35,715 nt of DNA from Epulopiscium sp. Nele67-Bin005 (GCA_002007365.1 LNZR01000008.1:1-35715), one strand, 5' to 3'. Positions 1 through 8,221 are shown, numbered from the stretch's first letter. The notes: generated by a model not told the origin, from the letters alone. Numbers and translations are program-made.

Positions 1-1
1 T

Positions 2-265
2 AATAAATACATAGCACGAAACCCCTGCCATAAATAATACATACGGGAACAAGAAATTAATTATCTCAAAACTAAACTCAAATTCCATTACTACAAATAA
101 AATTATTGTTCCAATCAGACACAATACAGCTCTGTCTAAATTATGTATATACGTTGCTGGTTCTGTTTTTAAAAACATTTCTATTAAACTTGCTGCCATT
201 GTGGAAAATGTAAATAATATACAAAACAACATAAATACCTTTCGTGGATTTAAAACCTTTCTCAT
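2..265 (-). CDS. Hypothetical small membrane protein, C-terminus cut by window edge
   Basis: This reading frame was translated by hand. The start is ATG at 265, behind a strong ribosome binding site (GAGGAGGGC about 7 bases upstream), and 88 codons run off the left edge without a stop. The visible part begins MRKVLNPRKVFMLFC and shows three hydrophobic stretches (about residues 8-25, 45-60 and 68-88), so it is an integral membrane protein, probably with four segments when complete. A basic N-terminus ahead of the first segment suggests the N-end faces the cytoplasm. I cannot name its function; small multi-pass proteins of this look are common in Lachnospiraceae. It follows hemL on the same strand after 52 bases with no terminator seen, so it may be co-transcribed. 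Confidence 0.7.
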   Translation of the reverse strand, partial: MRKVLNPRKVFMLFCILFTFSTMAASLIEMFLKTEPATYIHNLDRAVLCLIGTIILFVVMEFEFSFEIINFLFPYVLFMAGVSCYVFI

Positions 266-317
266 ACTAACTAGCCCTCCTCTATTGTTCATTATACTTT
301 TGTCTTAAAGATGTATT

Positions 318-1622
318 TTATTGATGTGCCTTCTCTAAAGCAACACCAATCGCTTCTATTGTTTTATCTAATTGCTCCTTTGTATGCTCTGTTGATAAAA
401 ACATTGCTTCAAATTGTGATGGTCCAATTAGAATTCCTTGCTCTAATAAAAACTTGAAATACTTATTAAAAATATCTATTTTACTAGTATTAGCATCTTC
501 AAAATTATTTACCTGTTGCTCCGTAAAAAATAAGCAAACTAATGAAGACTCTCTATTTACAGTATATTTTAAATTAAGCTCCCTCAAATTTTTATAAATC
601 CCTTCTTGTAAATATCGTGCTTTTTCATCTAAATCACAATAAATTTTAGGATTATTTTTTAAATATAACAATTGATTTTTTCCCATATGCATGGCTAAAG
701 AGTTTCCTGATAACGTTCCTGCCTGATAAACTCCACCTAATGGCGCTACTATATCCATCAAATTTTTCTTTCCACCATATGCTCCAACAGGCATACCACC
801 ACCTATAATTTTTCCAAAACAAATCATATCTGGCTCAACTCCAAAATAACTGCCTCCAAAAGATGTTCTAAACCCTGTAATTACTTCATCAAAAATTAAA
901 ATTGTATTTTGGCTTGTTGTCAAAGTTCTTATAGCTGTTAAAAACTCTTTAGTTGCAGGTACTACACCCATATTTGCTCCTATAGGCTCAACTATTACAC
1001 AAGCAATTTCATTTTGATATTGCTCAAAAATTTTTATCAACTCATTAACATCATTATATTTACAAACAATTGTATCTTTTACAATATCATCTGGCACACC
1101 TAAACTTGTTGGCACTCCATAAGTTATTGCTCCAGAACCTGCTTTTACTAATAATGCATCGCTATGACCATGGTAACAACCCTCAAATTTTAAGATTTTA
1201 GTTCGATTGGTAAAACCACGAGCCACACGAATAGTACTCATAGTTGCTTCTGTTCCTGAATTTACCATTCTAACTTTATCTATACAACTATAAGCCTCTA
1301 CTATAATTTGCGCCATATCAATTTCTACTTCTGTTGGTCCTCCATAGCTTGTACCCCTTGATAATACATCATTTATACCTTCTAGCACAGCAGGATTACT
1401 ATGCCCCAAAATTAGTGGTCCAAAAGAGCAAATATAATCTATATACTGATTGTTATCAACATCTTCAATTATACTCCCCTGCGCTTTTTTTATAAAAATA
1501 GGACTGCACCCTACAGATTGAAACGCTCTAATCGGGCTATTTACTCCAGCAGGGATATATTGATTAGCCTTTTCAAATAACTGATTTGATTTATTCATTA
1601 TATATTCTTGCCAAGTTTTCAT
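318..1622 (-). CDS. hemL: Glutamate-1-semialdehyde 2,1-aminomutase
   Basis: PLP-dependent cytosolic enzyme that converts glutamate-1-semialdehyde to 5-aminolevulinate, the second step of the C5 tetrapyrrole pathway. The length (about 434 aa) is normal for the family. Visible motifs are the N-terminal IPAGVNSPIRAF, NSGTEATMSTIRVARG for cofactor phosphate binding, FDEVITGFR, and the PLP lysine in FGKIIGGGMPVG (about residue 271). The start is uncertain. A TTG at 1637 sits directly against the GGGAGGG site with no spacer, so I prefer ATG at 1622 (MKTWQEY), 15 bases after it; ATG at 1598 (MNKSNQLF) would match the usual family start but has no clear site. It lies downstream of sipL, separated by a terminator, so it is probably transcribed apart from hemB, hemC and cobA-hemD. 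Its substrate supplier HemA is broken in this window. Confidence 0.95.
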   Translation of the reverse strand: MKTWQEYIMNKSNQLFEKANQYIPAGVNSPIRAFQSVGCSPIFIKKAQGSIIEDVDNNQYIDYICSFGPLILGHSNPAVLEGINDVLSRGTSYGGPTEVEIDMAQIIVEAYSCIDKVRMVNSGTEATMSTIRVARGFTNRTKILKFEGCYHGHSDALLVKAGSGAITYGVPTSLGVPDDIVKDTIVCKYNDVNELIKIFEQYQNEIACVIVEPIGANMGVVPATKEFLTAIRTLTTSQNTILIFDEVITGFRTSFGGSYFGVEPDMICFGKIIGGGMPVGAYGGKKNLMDIVAPLGGVYQAGTLSGNSLAMHMGKNQLLYLKNNPKIYCDLDEKARYLQEGIYKNLRELNLKYTVNRESSLVCLFFTEQQVNNFEDANTSKIDIFNKYFKFLLEQGILIGPSQFEAMFLSTEHTKEQLDKTIEAIGVALEKAHQ

Positions 1623-1786
1623 TTTTCCAACTGGCAACCCTCCCTTTTTTTAGATTTTTGAAGAAATATTTATAGGCCTTTTATTATTATTTAGTTCTAT
1701 TATATCAGTTTTTGTAATAATAGTATAGATTAACATTTCTATTTACAACAAAATCCTACAAACATTTCTTCAACTTTGTTGATAAA

Positions 1787-1827
1787 TAAAGAAAAACCGA
1801 GTAAGATTAATTTTACCTTACCCAGTT
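1787..1827 (-). terminator. Rho-independent terminator after sipL
   Basis: A 13-bp hairpin (arms 1795-1807 and 1815-1827, 7-base loop) is followed on the minus strand by a U run. Three of its pairs are G-U wobbles that form only in the minus-strand RNA, which fixes the orientation. It separates sipL from hemL. Confidence 0.85.
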
Positions 1828-1832
1828 TTTAT

Positions 1833-3404
1833 TTAAAATTTGCTTCTTTTAATAACAATAATTTTTTCACCAGGGTGAAGTTGATAATTTTCATCAATTT
1901 CATTTACTTCAACTATATCAGCAACAGTAGTGTTGAATTTCTTTGCAATATCCCATAAATTTTCTCCAGCTTTTACAGTATAAACTGTAATACTTGGGTA
2001 TGCAGCAAGGTCTTCTTTAGAAATATCACTAAATTCTATTTCTTCTATTACATTAAGTTGCTCTGTTTGATAGATGTTAATTATATAATCTAATACATAT
2101 TCTAAACTCAAACTCTCTCTGTTTACTCCAAGTACCTGAATATCTTTTGGTAAAACTTTAACGTCAACATTTACTTTAGTTTCATCGCAATTTGGAGTAA
2201 CATCAGTTTGGAAAGGTATTACATCTATATAATTTACAATTTTGTTATTACTTTCAGTATCTGTATATAAGATATTGATTTCTAAAGTTCCTTCTATTGT
2301 TAGCTTGTCATTAACAAACTCTTTCTCATCAATAGTTGGAGTAATTTCTACGCTATAAACTTGATGAATGTCTGGGTCTAAGCCGTCAACTGTAATAACT
2401 TCCTTTTTTGGTGAGCTAATATTCTCTTTGAAAATAAGGTTCATATATTTCTCAATTTTATCTTTTTTCTCAACCTTTTTTCCTGGGCAATAAATATCAT
2501 CAACTACTTCATTTTTTTCACTATTATAAGTTGTATATCTTGCCGTAATAATACACTCAACCTCAATTATTCGGTCTTCACCATCATAATCAGGATTTAC
2601 TTGCACGTATGTAGGTACAACTTCTAAATTGCAATCCCAATACATCTCATCTTCCATTTTCATCAAATCAACTGATCCTGCAAAAGGAATTTTGTGCGAA
2701 ATTACTGTTAAGTCATTTACATCATCAGATGCCTGATAAAGCGTTGAAACTTCAACCATTCCATTAAAAATCAACTCTTCATTAGTACGTTTTATTTGAT
2801 CTTCGCTAATAGAAGTCATGATTTTTAAAATATCACCAATTGGAGATTTTCCTTGTGGCACAGATAACTCATCTTTTACAATAATTTTTTCTTCCTTAAC
2901 TGGCAACATATTAATAATATCTACCAATCTAGTTTTTTTCTGAACTGGTGCATCAGTTTCAACATCAGAAACCATAGCAACTTCTTTTAATCTGGTAGCA
3001 CTAACACTAAGCTGAATTATAGACTTAACATTAATTTTGCGTTCATTTAAAACATTCCAATGCATATGCTCAATATCATAAGTAAAATCAATACGTTGGT
3101 CAGCATCAATCCCATCAACAATTATAAAATCATCAAGTGGAATACTACCTTTCATTTTACTAATTCCAGCTGTTGCGCTCTCTGGAGTATATAAGATTGT
3201 TACTTCAACTTGCCCCTTATAAACAATACGATTTTGCTGAATTTCAACTTGATCCATTCTTACCTTTCCATCTAAGTATAATACTTTCTGGACATCTGGC
3301 TTTCCATCTGGAACAATAATATCGCGCTCTTTTACAATTTGCGAAGTTTCTTTACTACTAAGTTCAGTTACATCTATCAATTTTTTAACGAGTTCTAAAG
3401 ACAT
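1833..3404 (-). CDS. sipL: SipL-like spore morphogenesis protein (DUF3794/SPOCS plus LysM)
   Basis: In Clostridioides difficile, SipL binds the ATPase SpoIVA and is needed to localise the coat on the forespore. The 523-aa product has the family layout: an N-terminal region (MSLELVKKLIDVTELSS, then KERDIIVPDGKPDVQKVL) that opens DUF3794-type beta domains, further such repeats through the middle, and a C-terminal LysM domain (about residues 475-520, VKAGENLWDIAKKFNTTVAD). There is no signal peptide, as expected for a mother-cell cytosolic coat protein. The ATG has a GGGAGG site about 8 bases upstream. The upstream gap carries a close sigma-E promoter match, in line with mother-cell expression. 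Its place between hemB and hemL is odd, and the downstream terminator shows it is its own unit. The assignment is strong; functional equivalence to C. difficile SipL is inferred. Confidence 0.9.
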   Translation of the reverse strand: MSLELVKKLIDVTELSSKETSQIVKERDIIVPDGKPDVQKVLYLDGKVRMDQVEIQQNRIVYKGQVEVTILYTPESATAGISKMKGSIPLDDFIIVDGIDADQRIDFTYDIEHMHWNVLNERKINVKSIIQLSVSATRLKEVAMVSDVETDAPVQKKTRLVDIINMLPVKEEKIIVKDELSVPQGKSPIGDILKIMTSISEDQIKRTNEELIFNGMVEVSTLYQASDDVNDLTVISHKIPFAGSVDLMKMEDEMYWDCNLEVVPTYVQVNPDYDGEDRIIEVECIITARYTTYNSEKNEVVDDIYCPGKKVEKKDKIEKYMNLIFKENISSPKKEVITVDGLDPDIHQVYSVEITPTIDEKEFVNDKLTIEGTLEINILYTDTESNNKIVNYIDVIPFQTDVTPNCDETKVNVDVKVLPKDIQVLGVNRESLSLEYVLDYIINIYQTEQLNVIEEIEFSDISKEDLAAYPSITVYTVKAGENLWDIAKKFNTTVADIVEVNEIDENYQLHPGEKIIVIKRSKF

Positions 3405-3437
3405 TTATAGTTTCCTCCCATTCCTACACTTCTATAA

Positions 3438-3468
3438 ATTGTATGTTTGTACCTCGTCTAAATATGCC
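3438..3468 (-). promoter_or_regulatory. Sigma-E-type sporulation promoter for sipL
   Basis: On the minus strand there is GGCATATT (3461-3468), a 15-base spacer, then CATACAAT (3438-3445). This matches the sigma-E consensus (KMATATT, 14-15 bases, CATACAMT) almost perfectly. The -10 ends 33 bases before the sipL ATG. Confidence 0.8.
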
Positions 3469-3499
3469 ATATGTTTATAAAAAGCTTGACCAAAGTTTA

Positions 3500-4459
3500 T
3501 TACATTTTTGTTGCAAGGTATTTTGCAAAATAAGTAATAATCATTGTTGCTCCTGCACGCTTAATCGAAAGGATTGTTTCATAAATAATTTGCTCACTAA
3601 CAACCCCATTATCAACAGCCATTTTCAACATTGCATATTCACCACTAACATTATATGCAACAATTGGAATATTAAAATTATCTTTTGCTCTTTGGATAAT
3701 ATCTAAATATGAAAGTGCTGGTTTTATTATAATCAAATCTGCCCCTTCTTCAATATCCAACTTAATCTCTCGTATTGCTTCATCAGAATTTGCACTATCC
3801 ATTTGATAAGTTTTTCTATCTCCAAATGCAGGGCTAGAAGAAACAGCCTCTCTAAATGGACCATAATAATTAGAAGAATATTTTGCACTATAAGGCATAA
3901 TCGGAATATCCATAAAATTATTATTATCTAATACTTTTCTAATATAATCTACTCTTCCGTCCATCATATCAGAAGGGGCAACCATATCAGCACCACTTAT
4001 TGCATGGCTAAGAGCAACCTCTCCTAGAGATACCAATGTTTTATCATTATCAACAATTCCCGAATTATCCAAAATCCCACAATGCCCATGACTAGTATAT
4101 TGGCACAAACAAACATCAGTAATTACGTATAATTCTGGAGCTACACGCTTAATTTCCTTGATGGCTTTTTGGATAATTCCCATCTTAGAGCTAGCCTCTT
4201 TACCAAAATCATCTTTTCGATTAGGCACTCCAAATAATATAACTGATGTAAGTCCAAGGGCTATAATTTCCTTAACTTCTTCTTCTAATTTATCAATTGA
4301 AAAATGATATATCCCTTTTAATGAAGGAATTTCAGATTTAATTCCACTTCCCTCAACAACAAAAATTGGACAAATCAAATCTGTAATACATAATCTTGTT
4401 TCTCTTACCATATCTCTAATTTGAGCATTTCGTCTTAATCTTCTTGGTCTATTTACCAT
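3500..4459 (-). CDS. hemB: Porphobilinogen synthase (delta-aminolevulinate dehydratase)
   Basis: Condenses two 5-aminolevulinate molecules to porphobilinogen in the cytosol. The 319-aa product is of normal length. The catalytic Schiff-base lysines are visible at about K193 (MPYSAKYSSNYYGPFREA) and K246 (LIIIKPALSYLD). The metal-binding cysteine triad is present (DVCLCQYTSHGHCG, C117, C119, C127), so this is the zinc-dependent type. The N-terminal RPRRLRRN is typical. It starts 12 bases after the cobA-hemD stop, with CTCCTT (minus-strand AAGGAG) upstream, and is the last gene of the hemC-cobA/hemD-hemB run before the sipL promoter. Confidence 0.97.
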   Translation of the reverse strand: MVNRPRRLRRNAQIRDMVRETRLCITDLICPIFVVEGSGIKSEIPSLKGIYHFSIDKLEEEVKEIIALGLTSVILFGVPNRKDDFGKEASSKMGIIQKAIKEIKRVAPELYVITDVCLCQYTSHGHCGILDNSGIVDNDKTLVSLGEVALSHAISGADMVAPSDMMDGRVDYIRKVLDNNNFMDIPIMPYSAKYSSNYYGPFREAVSSSPAFGDRKTYQMDSANSDEAIREIKLDIEEGADLIIIKPALSYLDIIQRAKDNFNIPIVAYNVSGEYAMLKMAVDNGVVSEQIIYETILSIKRAGATMIITYFAKYLATKM

Positions 4460-4471
4460 AACTTTTTCTCC

Positions 4472-5962
4472 TTAAACTTGTTCTATAATACAATTTATCA
4501 TGTCTTCAATTGTAGAGTTTTTAGCTTGAATAGGAGTTTCTAAATTATAACTTTGTATAGTCTTTGTAGTTGTATCACCAATTGAAACTAATTTTATTTT
4601 TGCTAAATGACCTAAATTTTGTTCACCTAATAAAGAAATAAAATTTTTAACAGTTGAGGAGCTTGTAAAAGTAATATAATCAATATCTTTTTCCAAAATG
4701 ATATTTAATAATTCCTCTTTAGAGCTATAATCAATTTTTGTTTCATAAACTGGAATAACATCTATTAAACAACCTAATTTTTCTAACTCTGTTTGTATTG
4801 TACTTGTGGGATTTTTGGCAGTTGGAAACAAAATTTTATCTGTTTTTTTGAGGCTAGTAGCTAGCTCATTACACAAACTTTTTGCACTAAAATTTTTGGG
4901 CATAATATCAGCACAAATTCCATAACCTTCTAAAACCTTTTTTGTATTATCGCCAACAACTACAACTTTTAAACAGCTTAAATATCTACAATCTAAATTT
5001 TTTTCAAATAACCTCGCAAAAAATATATCAACAGCATTTTGACTTGTGAAAATTATATAATTATAATCCAATAAATTAGTAATTGAGTTATCTAATTCCA
5101 TATTATTTTCTATTTTTTGTATAACTATTGTCGGTGCTTGTAAAACATTTGCCCCTAAATTTTGTAACTGTTGTACCAAATTGCTAGAATTCACTCTTGA
5201 ACGTGTAACTACTATAGTTTTCCCAAACAAAGGACGCTTTTCAAAAAAGTTTAGTTGCTCCCTCAACCTAACAACTTCCCCCACCACAATTATACTTGGC
5301 GAACGAGTTTCTTCCTTATAAATAGTATCCAAAGTACCTACAATAACTTTTTGATTTGGTAATGTCGCACAATAAATTACAGCTACTGGTGTAACTTTTG
5401 CCATGCCATTTGAAATTAAATTGATACAAATAGTTTTTAAATTAGCAACCCCCATCAAAAATACAAGCGTCCCACCAACATTTGCTATAGCTTCCCAATT
5501 TAATTCACAAGCTCCAGCTTTTAAATGCCCAGTAATTACATGAAATGAAGAAGAATAATCTCTATGAGTCAGAGGAATTCCTGCATACATAGGGCCTGCC
5601 AGTGCTGAACTAACCCCAGAAACTACCTCAAAATCTATATTATTTTTGATAAGAAATTGAGCTTCTTCTGCTCCTCTCCCAAAAACATAGGGGTCCCCAC
5701 CCTTTAATCGAACTACAAATTTACCCTCTTTTGCCTTTTTAACAAGCAACAAATTAATTTCATCTTGAGTTAATGTATGATTGTTTGCAACTTTACCAAC
5801 ATAAATAGTTTCACAACCAAATTTAGCTTCCAACAAAATCTCTCTATTTACCAAATTATCATATACAATTACATCTGCTGTTTGTATATATTTTAAACTA
5901 TTTAACGTTAATAGTCCATAATTTCCAGCACCTGCACCAACTAAATATACTTTTCCTATCAT
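4472..5962 (-). CDS. cobA-hemD: Uroporphyrinogen-III C-methyltransferase / uroporphyrinogen-III synthase fusion
   Basis: A bifunctional 496-aa enzyme. The C-terminal HemD half (about 250-496) cyclises hydroxymethylbilane to uroporphyrinogen III. The N-terminal CobA/SUMT half (about 1-240) methylates it twice with S-adenosylmethionine to precorrin-2. CobA motifs are GAGAGNYGLLTLN near the N-terminus, VRLKGGDPYVFGRGAEEA, and GIPLTHRDYSSSFHVITGH. The HemD half begins near KRPLFGKTIVVTRSR and contains YIIFTSQNAV and YITFTSSSTV. I chose ATG at 5962 because an AAGGAG site lies 8 bases upstream inside the end of hemC; an upstream in-frame start would add 12 residues that do not fit the family. It begins two bases after the hemC stop, so the two are translationally linked. 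The fusion commits the pathway toward siroheme or cobalamin rather than haem; no SirC is visible here. Confidence 0.96.
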   Translation of the reverse strand: MIGKVYLVGAGAGNYGLLTLNSLKYIQTADVIVYDNLVNREILLEAKFGCETIYVGKVANNHTLTQDEINLLLVKKAKEGKFVVRLKGGDPYVFGRGAEEAQFLIKNNIDFEVVSGVSSALAGPMYAGIPLTHRDYSSSFHVITGHLKAGACELNWEAIANVGGTLVFLMGVANLKTICINLISNGMAKVTPVAVIYCATLPNQKVIVGTLDTIYKEETRSPSIIVVGEVVRLREQLNFFEKRPLFGKTIVVTRSRVNSSNLVQQLQNLGANVLQAPTIVIQKIENNMELDNSITNLLDYNYIIFTSQNAVDIFFARLFEKNLDCRYLSCLKVVVVGDNTKKVLEGYGICADIMPKNFSAKSLCNELATSLKKTDKILFPTAKNPTSTIQTELEKLGCLIDVIPVYETKIDYSSKEELLNIILEKDIDYITFTSSSTVKNFISLLGEQNLGHLAKIKLVSIGDTTTKTIQSYNLETPIQAKNSTIEDMINCIIEQV

Positions 5963-5964
5963 TT

Positions 5965-6861
5965 TTAGAACTCCTTTAATATAAGTTTCGCCAAGCACTT
6001 TCCTAATTTGTCAGCTTCTTCCAAATCATAAACTTTATCCGAAAAATTTTTTCTAACTAACTTATTTTCATTTCCTAAAAGACCCGTTAAATTTAAAATA
6101 CCATCTTTATAATGAGCTGTTGCACCTATTGGAATATTGCAATTCCCCTTTATCTCTCTCAAAAAAGCACGTTCGGCACATACTTCCAAATTATCTATCT
6201 CATTTTTAATAGGCGTTATAACCTGATAAAGTTGATGGTCATCTTGTCTAATTTGAATACCCAATGCCCCTTGTGCAGGTGCTGGAATTACTAAGTTTTC
6301 TGGCAAATAAAAACTTATTTTATCTTCCAACTTTATTCTCCTTAGTCCAGCACTAGCTAACACTATCCCATCTAAATTTTGCTCATACATTTTTTTAATT
6401 CTCGTATCAATATTTCCTCTAATCGGTACTATTTGAAAATCTTCTCGAACCTCCAACAGTTGAGCTTTTCTGCGTTTACTACCAGTTGCAATAACAGCAT
6501 TTTTCTTAATTTGAGATAAATCATTTATTGCTCCTTGCCTCAAAATTAATATATCTTGTCTATTTTCTCTTTTTGGAATTGGAGTAAAAATTAAGCCTTT
6601 AGTTAATTCACTCGGCATATCTTTTAAGCTATGGATTGCAATATCAATACTTTTATTTAAAAGTTGCTCCTCAATTTCTTTAACAAATATCCCTTTATCA
6701 CCTATTTTATGTAGGGCTATATTTTGGATTAAATCTCCTTTAGTCTGAATAACTTTAATTTCAAATTGACAGTCCACATTAAATTTTTGAAGCTCAGAAA
6801 TTACCCAATTAGTTTGGGCCAAAGCTAACTTACTACCTCTAGTTCCTACTACAATTTGCAT
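5965..6861 (-). CDS. hemC: Hydroxymethylbilane synthase (porphobilinogen deaminase)
   Basis: Polymerises four porphobilinogens to hydroxymethylbilane on a covalent dipyrromethane cofactor. The 298-aa length is typical. Visible hallmarks are the N-terminal VGTRGSKLALAQT, the catalytic aspartate in IHSLKDMP (D81), the arginine-rich TGSKRRKAQLL (about 127-136) and IRGNIDTRI, and the cofactor-attachment cysteine in KGNCNIPIGA (C241). The ATG has AAAGGA 6 bases upstream. It sits immediately downstream of the hemA remnant and next to cobA-hemD, the usual clostridial order. Confidence 0.97.
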   Translation of the reverse strand: MQIVVGTRGSKLALAQTNWVISELQKFNVDCQFEIKVIQTKGDLIQNIALHKIGDKGIFVKEIEEQLLNKSIDIAIHSLKDMPSELTKGLIFTPIPKRENRQDILILRQGAINDLSQIKKNAVIATGSKRRKAQLLEVREDFQIVPIRGNIDTRIKKMYEQNLDGIVLASAGLRRIKLEDKISFYLPENLVIPAPAQGALGIQIRQDDHQLYQVITPIKNEIDNLEVCAERAFLREIKGNCNIPIGATAHYKDGILNLTGLLGNENKLVRKNFSDKVYDLEEADKLGKCLAKLILKEF

Positions 6862-6873
6862 AAAAAATCCTTT

Positions 6874-7190
6874 CTATATCTCAAATAATTCTTTAATAAT
6901 ATCCAAATATTGTTGTTGCTTATTATTATATAACAAAATAAAAACTCCTTAATATTCAATGGCGTATCAAATGATAATAACAAATTATAAATAAATTCTA
7001 AGTTTTCTTGGATATCTTCACTGCAAAAATAAATTTCTGTTCTATTGCATGTACATAAAATTACTACCTCATTTATACCATAATCCAATGTTTGATTTGT
7101 AATATCTATTTTTTTATCAGTAAAAGAAAATTTTTCTCTTATATAAATTGGCGCTGTTGTATGATTTAGCCCAATTACCCCTATTTGCAT
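6874..7190 (-). pseudogene. hemA: Glutamyl-tRNA reductase gene with a large internal deletion
   Basis: HemA reduces glutamyl-tRNA to glutamate-1-semialdehyde and is normally about 400 aa. Here the first 85 or so residues are well preserved (MQIGVIGLNHTTAPIYIREK, then EVVILCTCNRTEIY with the catalytic cysteine C48, then NIKEFLF). After that the frame goes into an unrelated tail and stops at 6849, inside hemC. In another frame, just before hemC, lies a plausible HemA C-terminus (QQQYLDIIKELFEI, stop at 6874-6876). The simplest reading is a deletion of roughly 300 codons, including the NADPH-binding and dimerisation domains, that also shifted the frame. A residual 113-aa protein could be made but cannot be a reductase. 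Its start has a GAAGGAG site and an upstream promoter, so the leader may still drive hemC and the following genes. Confidence 0.85.
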
Positions 7191-7218
7191 AAGCCCATAT
7201 CTCCTTCTAGTAAGCTCT

Positions 7219-7245
7219 ATTATACACTAATTATTTGATATTCAA
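7219..7245 (-). promoter_or_regulatory. Possible promoter of the hemA-hemC-cobA/hemD-hemB unit
   Basis: On the minus strand, TATAAT (7219-7224) is preceded by TTGAAT (7240-7245) with a short 15-base spacer. It lies about 30 bases before the hemA start. The short spacing makes the -35 uncertain. Confidence 0.4.
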
Positions 7246-7249
7246 ATAA
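7231..7249. promoter_or_regulatory. Perfect dyad overlapping the hem promoter, candidate operator
   Basis: TTATTTGA and TCAAATAA form a perfect 8-bp inverted repeat with a 3-base spacer, lying over the probable -35 region of the hem operon. The geometry fits a dimeric repressor or activator site. It does not match FNR spacing (TTGA-N6-TCAA). The regulator is unknown. Confidence 0.45.
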
Positions 7250-7255
7250 CAATAC

Positions 7256-7290
7256 GACAAAAATGTAACATCATCACGATTTTTCAAATT
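7256..7290 (-). repeat. Dispersed 35-bp element, copy 1 (upstream of hem genes)
   Basis: It shares 30 of 35 positions, without gaps, with 19570-19604, including an 18-base identical core (ATCACGATTTTTCAAATT). Both copies lie on the upstream side of a minus-strand gene set, here the hem genes and there the hemerythrins. The strand given is that reading toward those genes. Function is unknown. Confidence 0.45.
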
Positions 7291-7387
7291 AGACTTAGAA
7301 AGAAAAATCCAAAAACCCTAGATTTATTTATCTCATATGAAATTTCCAAATGAATAATTTGCCGTTATACCTTGAATTTATTTGGTT

Positions 7388-7399
7388 TAGTATATACTA
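7388..7399. promoter_or_regulatory. 12-bp palindrome upstream of the sulfite reductase gene
   Basis: TAGTATATACTA is a perfect palindrome 36 bases before the start codon, and part of it recurs in the same orientation just downstream (TAGTATA near 7409). It could be an operator, or it could be chance in AT-rich DNA. Confidence 0.3.
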
Positions 7400-7434
7400 T
7401 TTATTCTATAGTATATGTAAAGGAATGGTATAAT

Positions 7435-8097
7435 ATGGACTTACTAGAAAAAGGAGCAGTTCTTCAGAGGGATAAGAAAACTTATGCAATTGCTCCACAT
7501 TTAACAGGTGGATTAATTACACCAAATCAACTTAGAACTATTGCTGATGTGGCTGAGAAATATAATGTTCAAGCTCTAAAATTAACAGGAGCGCAAAGGC
7601 TTGCAATCGTTGGAATTAAAGAAGAAGATATTGATAATGTGTGGGCTGATTTGGGTATGAGTCCAGGGGCTGCTATTGGTCTTTGTGTTCGTAGTGTTAA
7701 GATTTGCCCAGGAACTACATTTTGCAAAAGAGGTCTGAATAATTCTGTTGAGCTTGGTAAACAATTAGATGAAATTTATCATGCAAAAAATCTTCCAAAT
7801 AAACTTAAAATTGGTGTTAGTGGTTGCCCAAATAGCTGTTCTGATAATCATATTAAAGACATTGGTTTGATTGGGACTAGTAAAGGGTGGAATTTATCTG
7901 TGGGTGGTAAAGGTGGCAAACGCCCAAGGCTTGGTGAGATTATAGTATTTAATTTACCTACCGATGATGTTTTACCTCTTGTTGAAAAAATTATTAATAT
8001 ATATGCTGAGAGTGCCACTAAGATGGAGCGTCTTGGAGATTATATTAATAGAGTTGGAATTGAGATGTTTAAAAATCAACTTGACCTAGCAAATTAA
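7435..8097 (+). CDS. Small siroheme [4Fe-4S] sulfite/nitrite reductase-type protein
   Basis: A 220-aa single-unit member of the nitrite/sulfite reductase family, about the size of the low-molecular-weight assimilatory-type sulfite reductase of sulfate reducers. It has an N-terminal ferredoxin-like half (about 1-70, with YAIAPHLTGGLIT) and a siroheme/iron-sulfur half. The four cluster cysteines are in the standard pattern: KICPGTTFCKRG (C91, C97, CX5C) and SGCPNSCSDN (C131, C135, CX3C). I chose ATG at 7435 over an upstream TTG because AAAGGA lies 9 bases before it and the protein then starts like its relatives. The substrate cannot be read from sequence; sulfite or nitrite are both possible. 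It is divergent from the hem genes that make the siroheme precursor, which supports a shared purpose. Confidence 0.88.
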   Translation: MDLLEKGAVLQRDKKTYAIAPHLTGGLITPNQLRTIADVAEKYNVQALKLTGAQRLAIVGIKEEDIDNVWADLGMSPGAAIGLCVRSVKICPGTTFCKRGLNNSVELGKQLDEIYHAKNLPNKLKIGVSGCPNSCSDNHIKDIGLIGTSKGWNLSVGGKGGKRPRLGEIIVFNLPTDDVLPLVEKIINIYAESATKMERLGDYINRVGIEMFKNQLDLAN

Positions 8098-8120
8098 ACT
8101 ACCAAATTTTATTTATTTTT

Positions 8121-8165
8121 AACTAAGGTATAGGTTAATTATTCCTAGTACGCCTTAGTTTTTCT
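8121..8165 (+). terminator. Terminator after the sulfite reductase gene
   Basis: Arms AACTAAGG (8121-8128) and CCTTAGTT (8153-8160) pair perfectly, with a further short inner stem, and are followed by a T run. Confidence 0.75.
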
Positions 8166-8221
8166 GTAAATAAATTCAAATTTAATATACATCTAAAAAA
8201 TTTTGACAAAATATATTTAAA

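Noticed and set aside
6849-6930. The C-terminal tail of the residual hemA frame as a genuine new domain
   Set aside because: It is low-complexity, overlaps the hemC start, and a better HemA-like C-terminus exists in another frame; it is a frameshift product.
8178-8205. Similarity between 8178-8205 and 34647-34680 (AAATTTAATATACA and CTAAAAAATTTT)
   Set aside because: The match needs a 5-base gap and lies in extremely AT-rich DNA; chance is likely.
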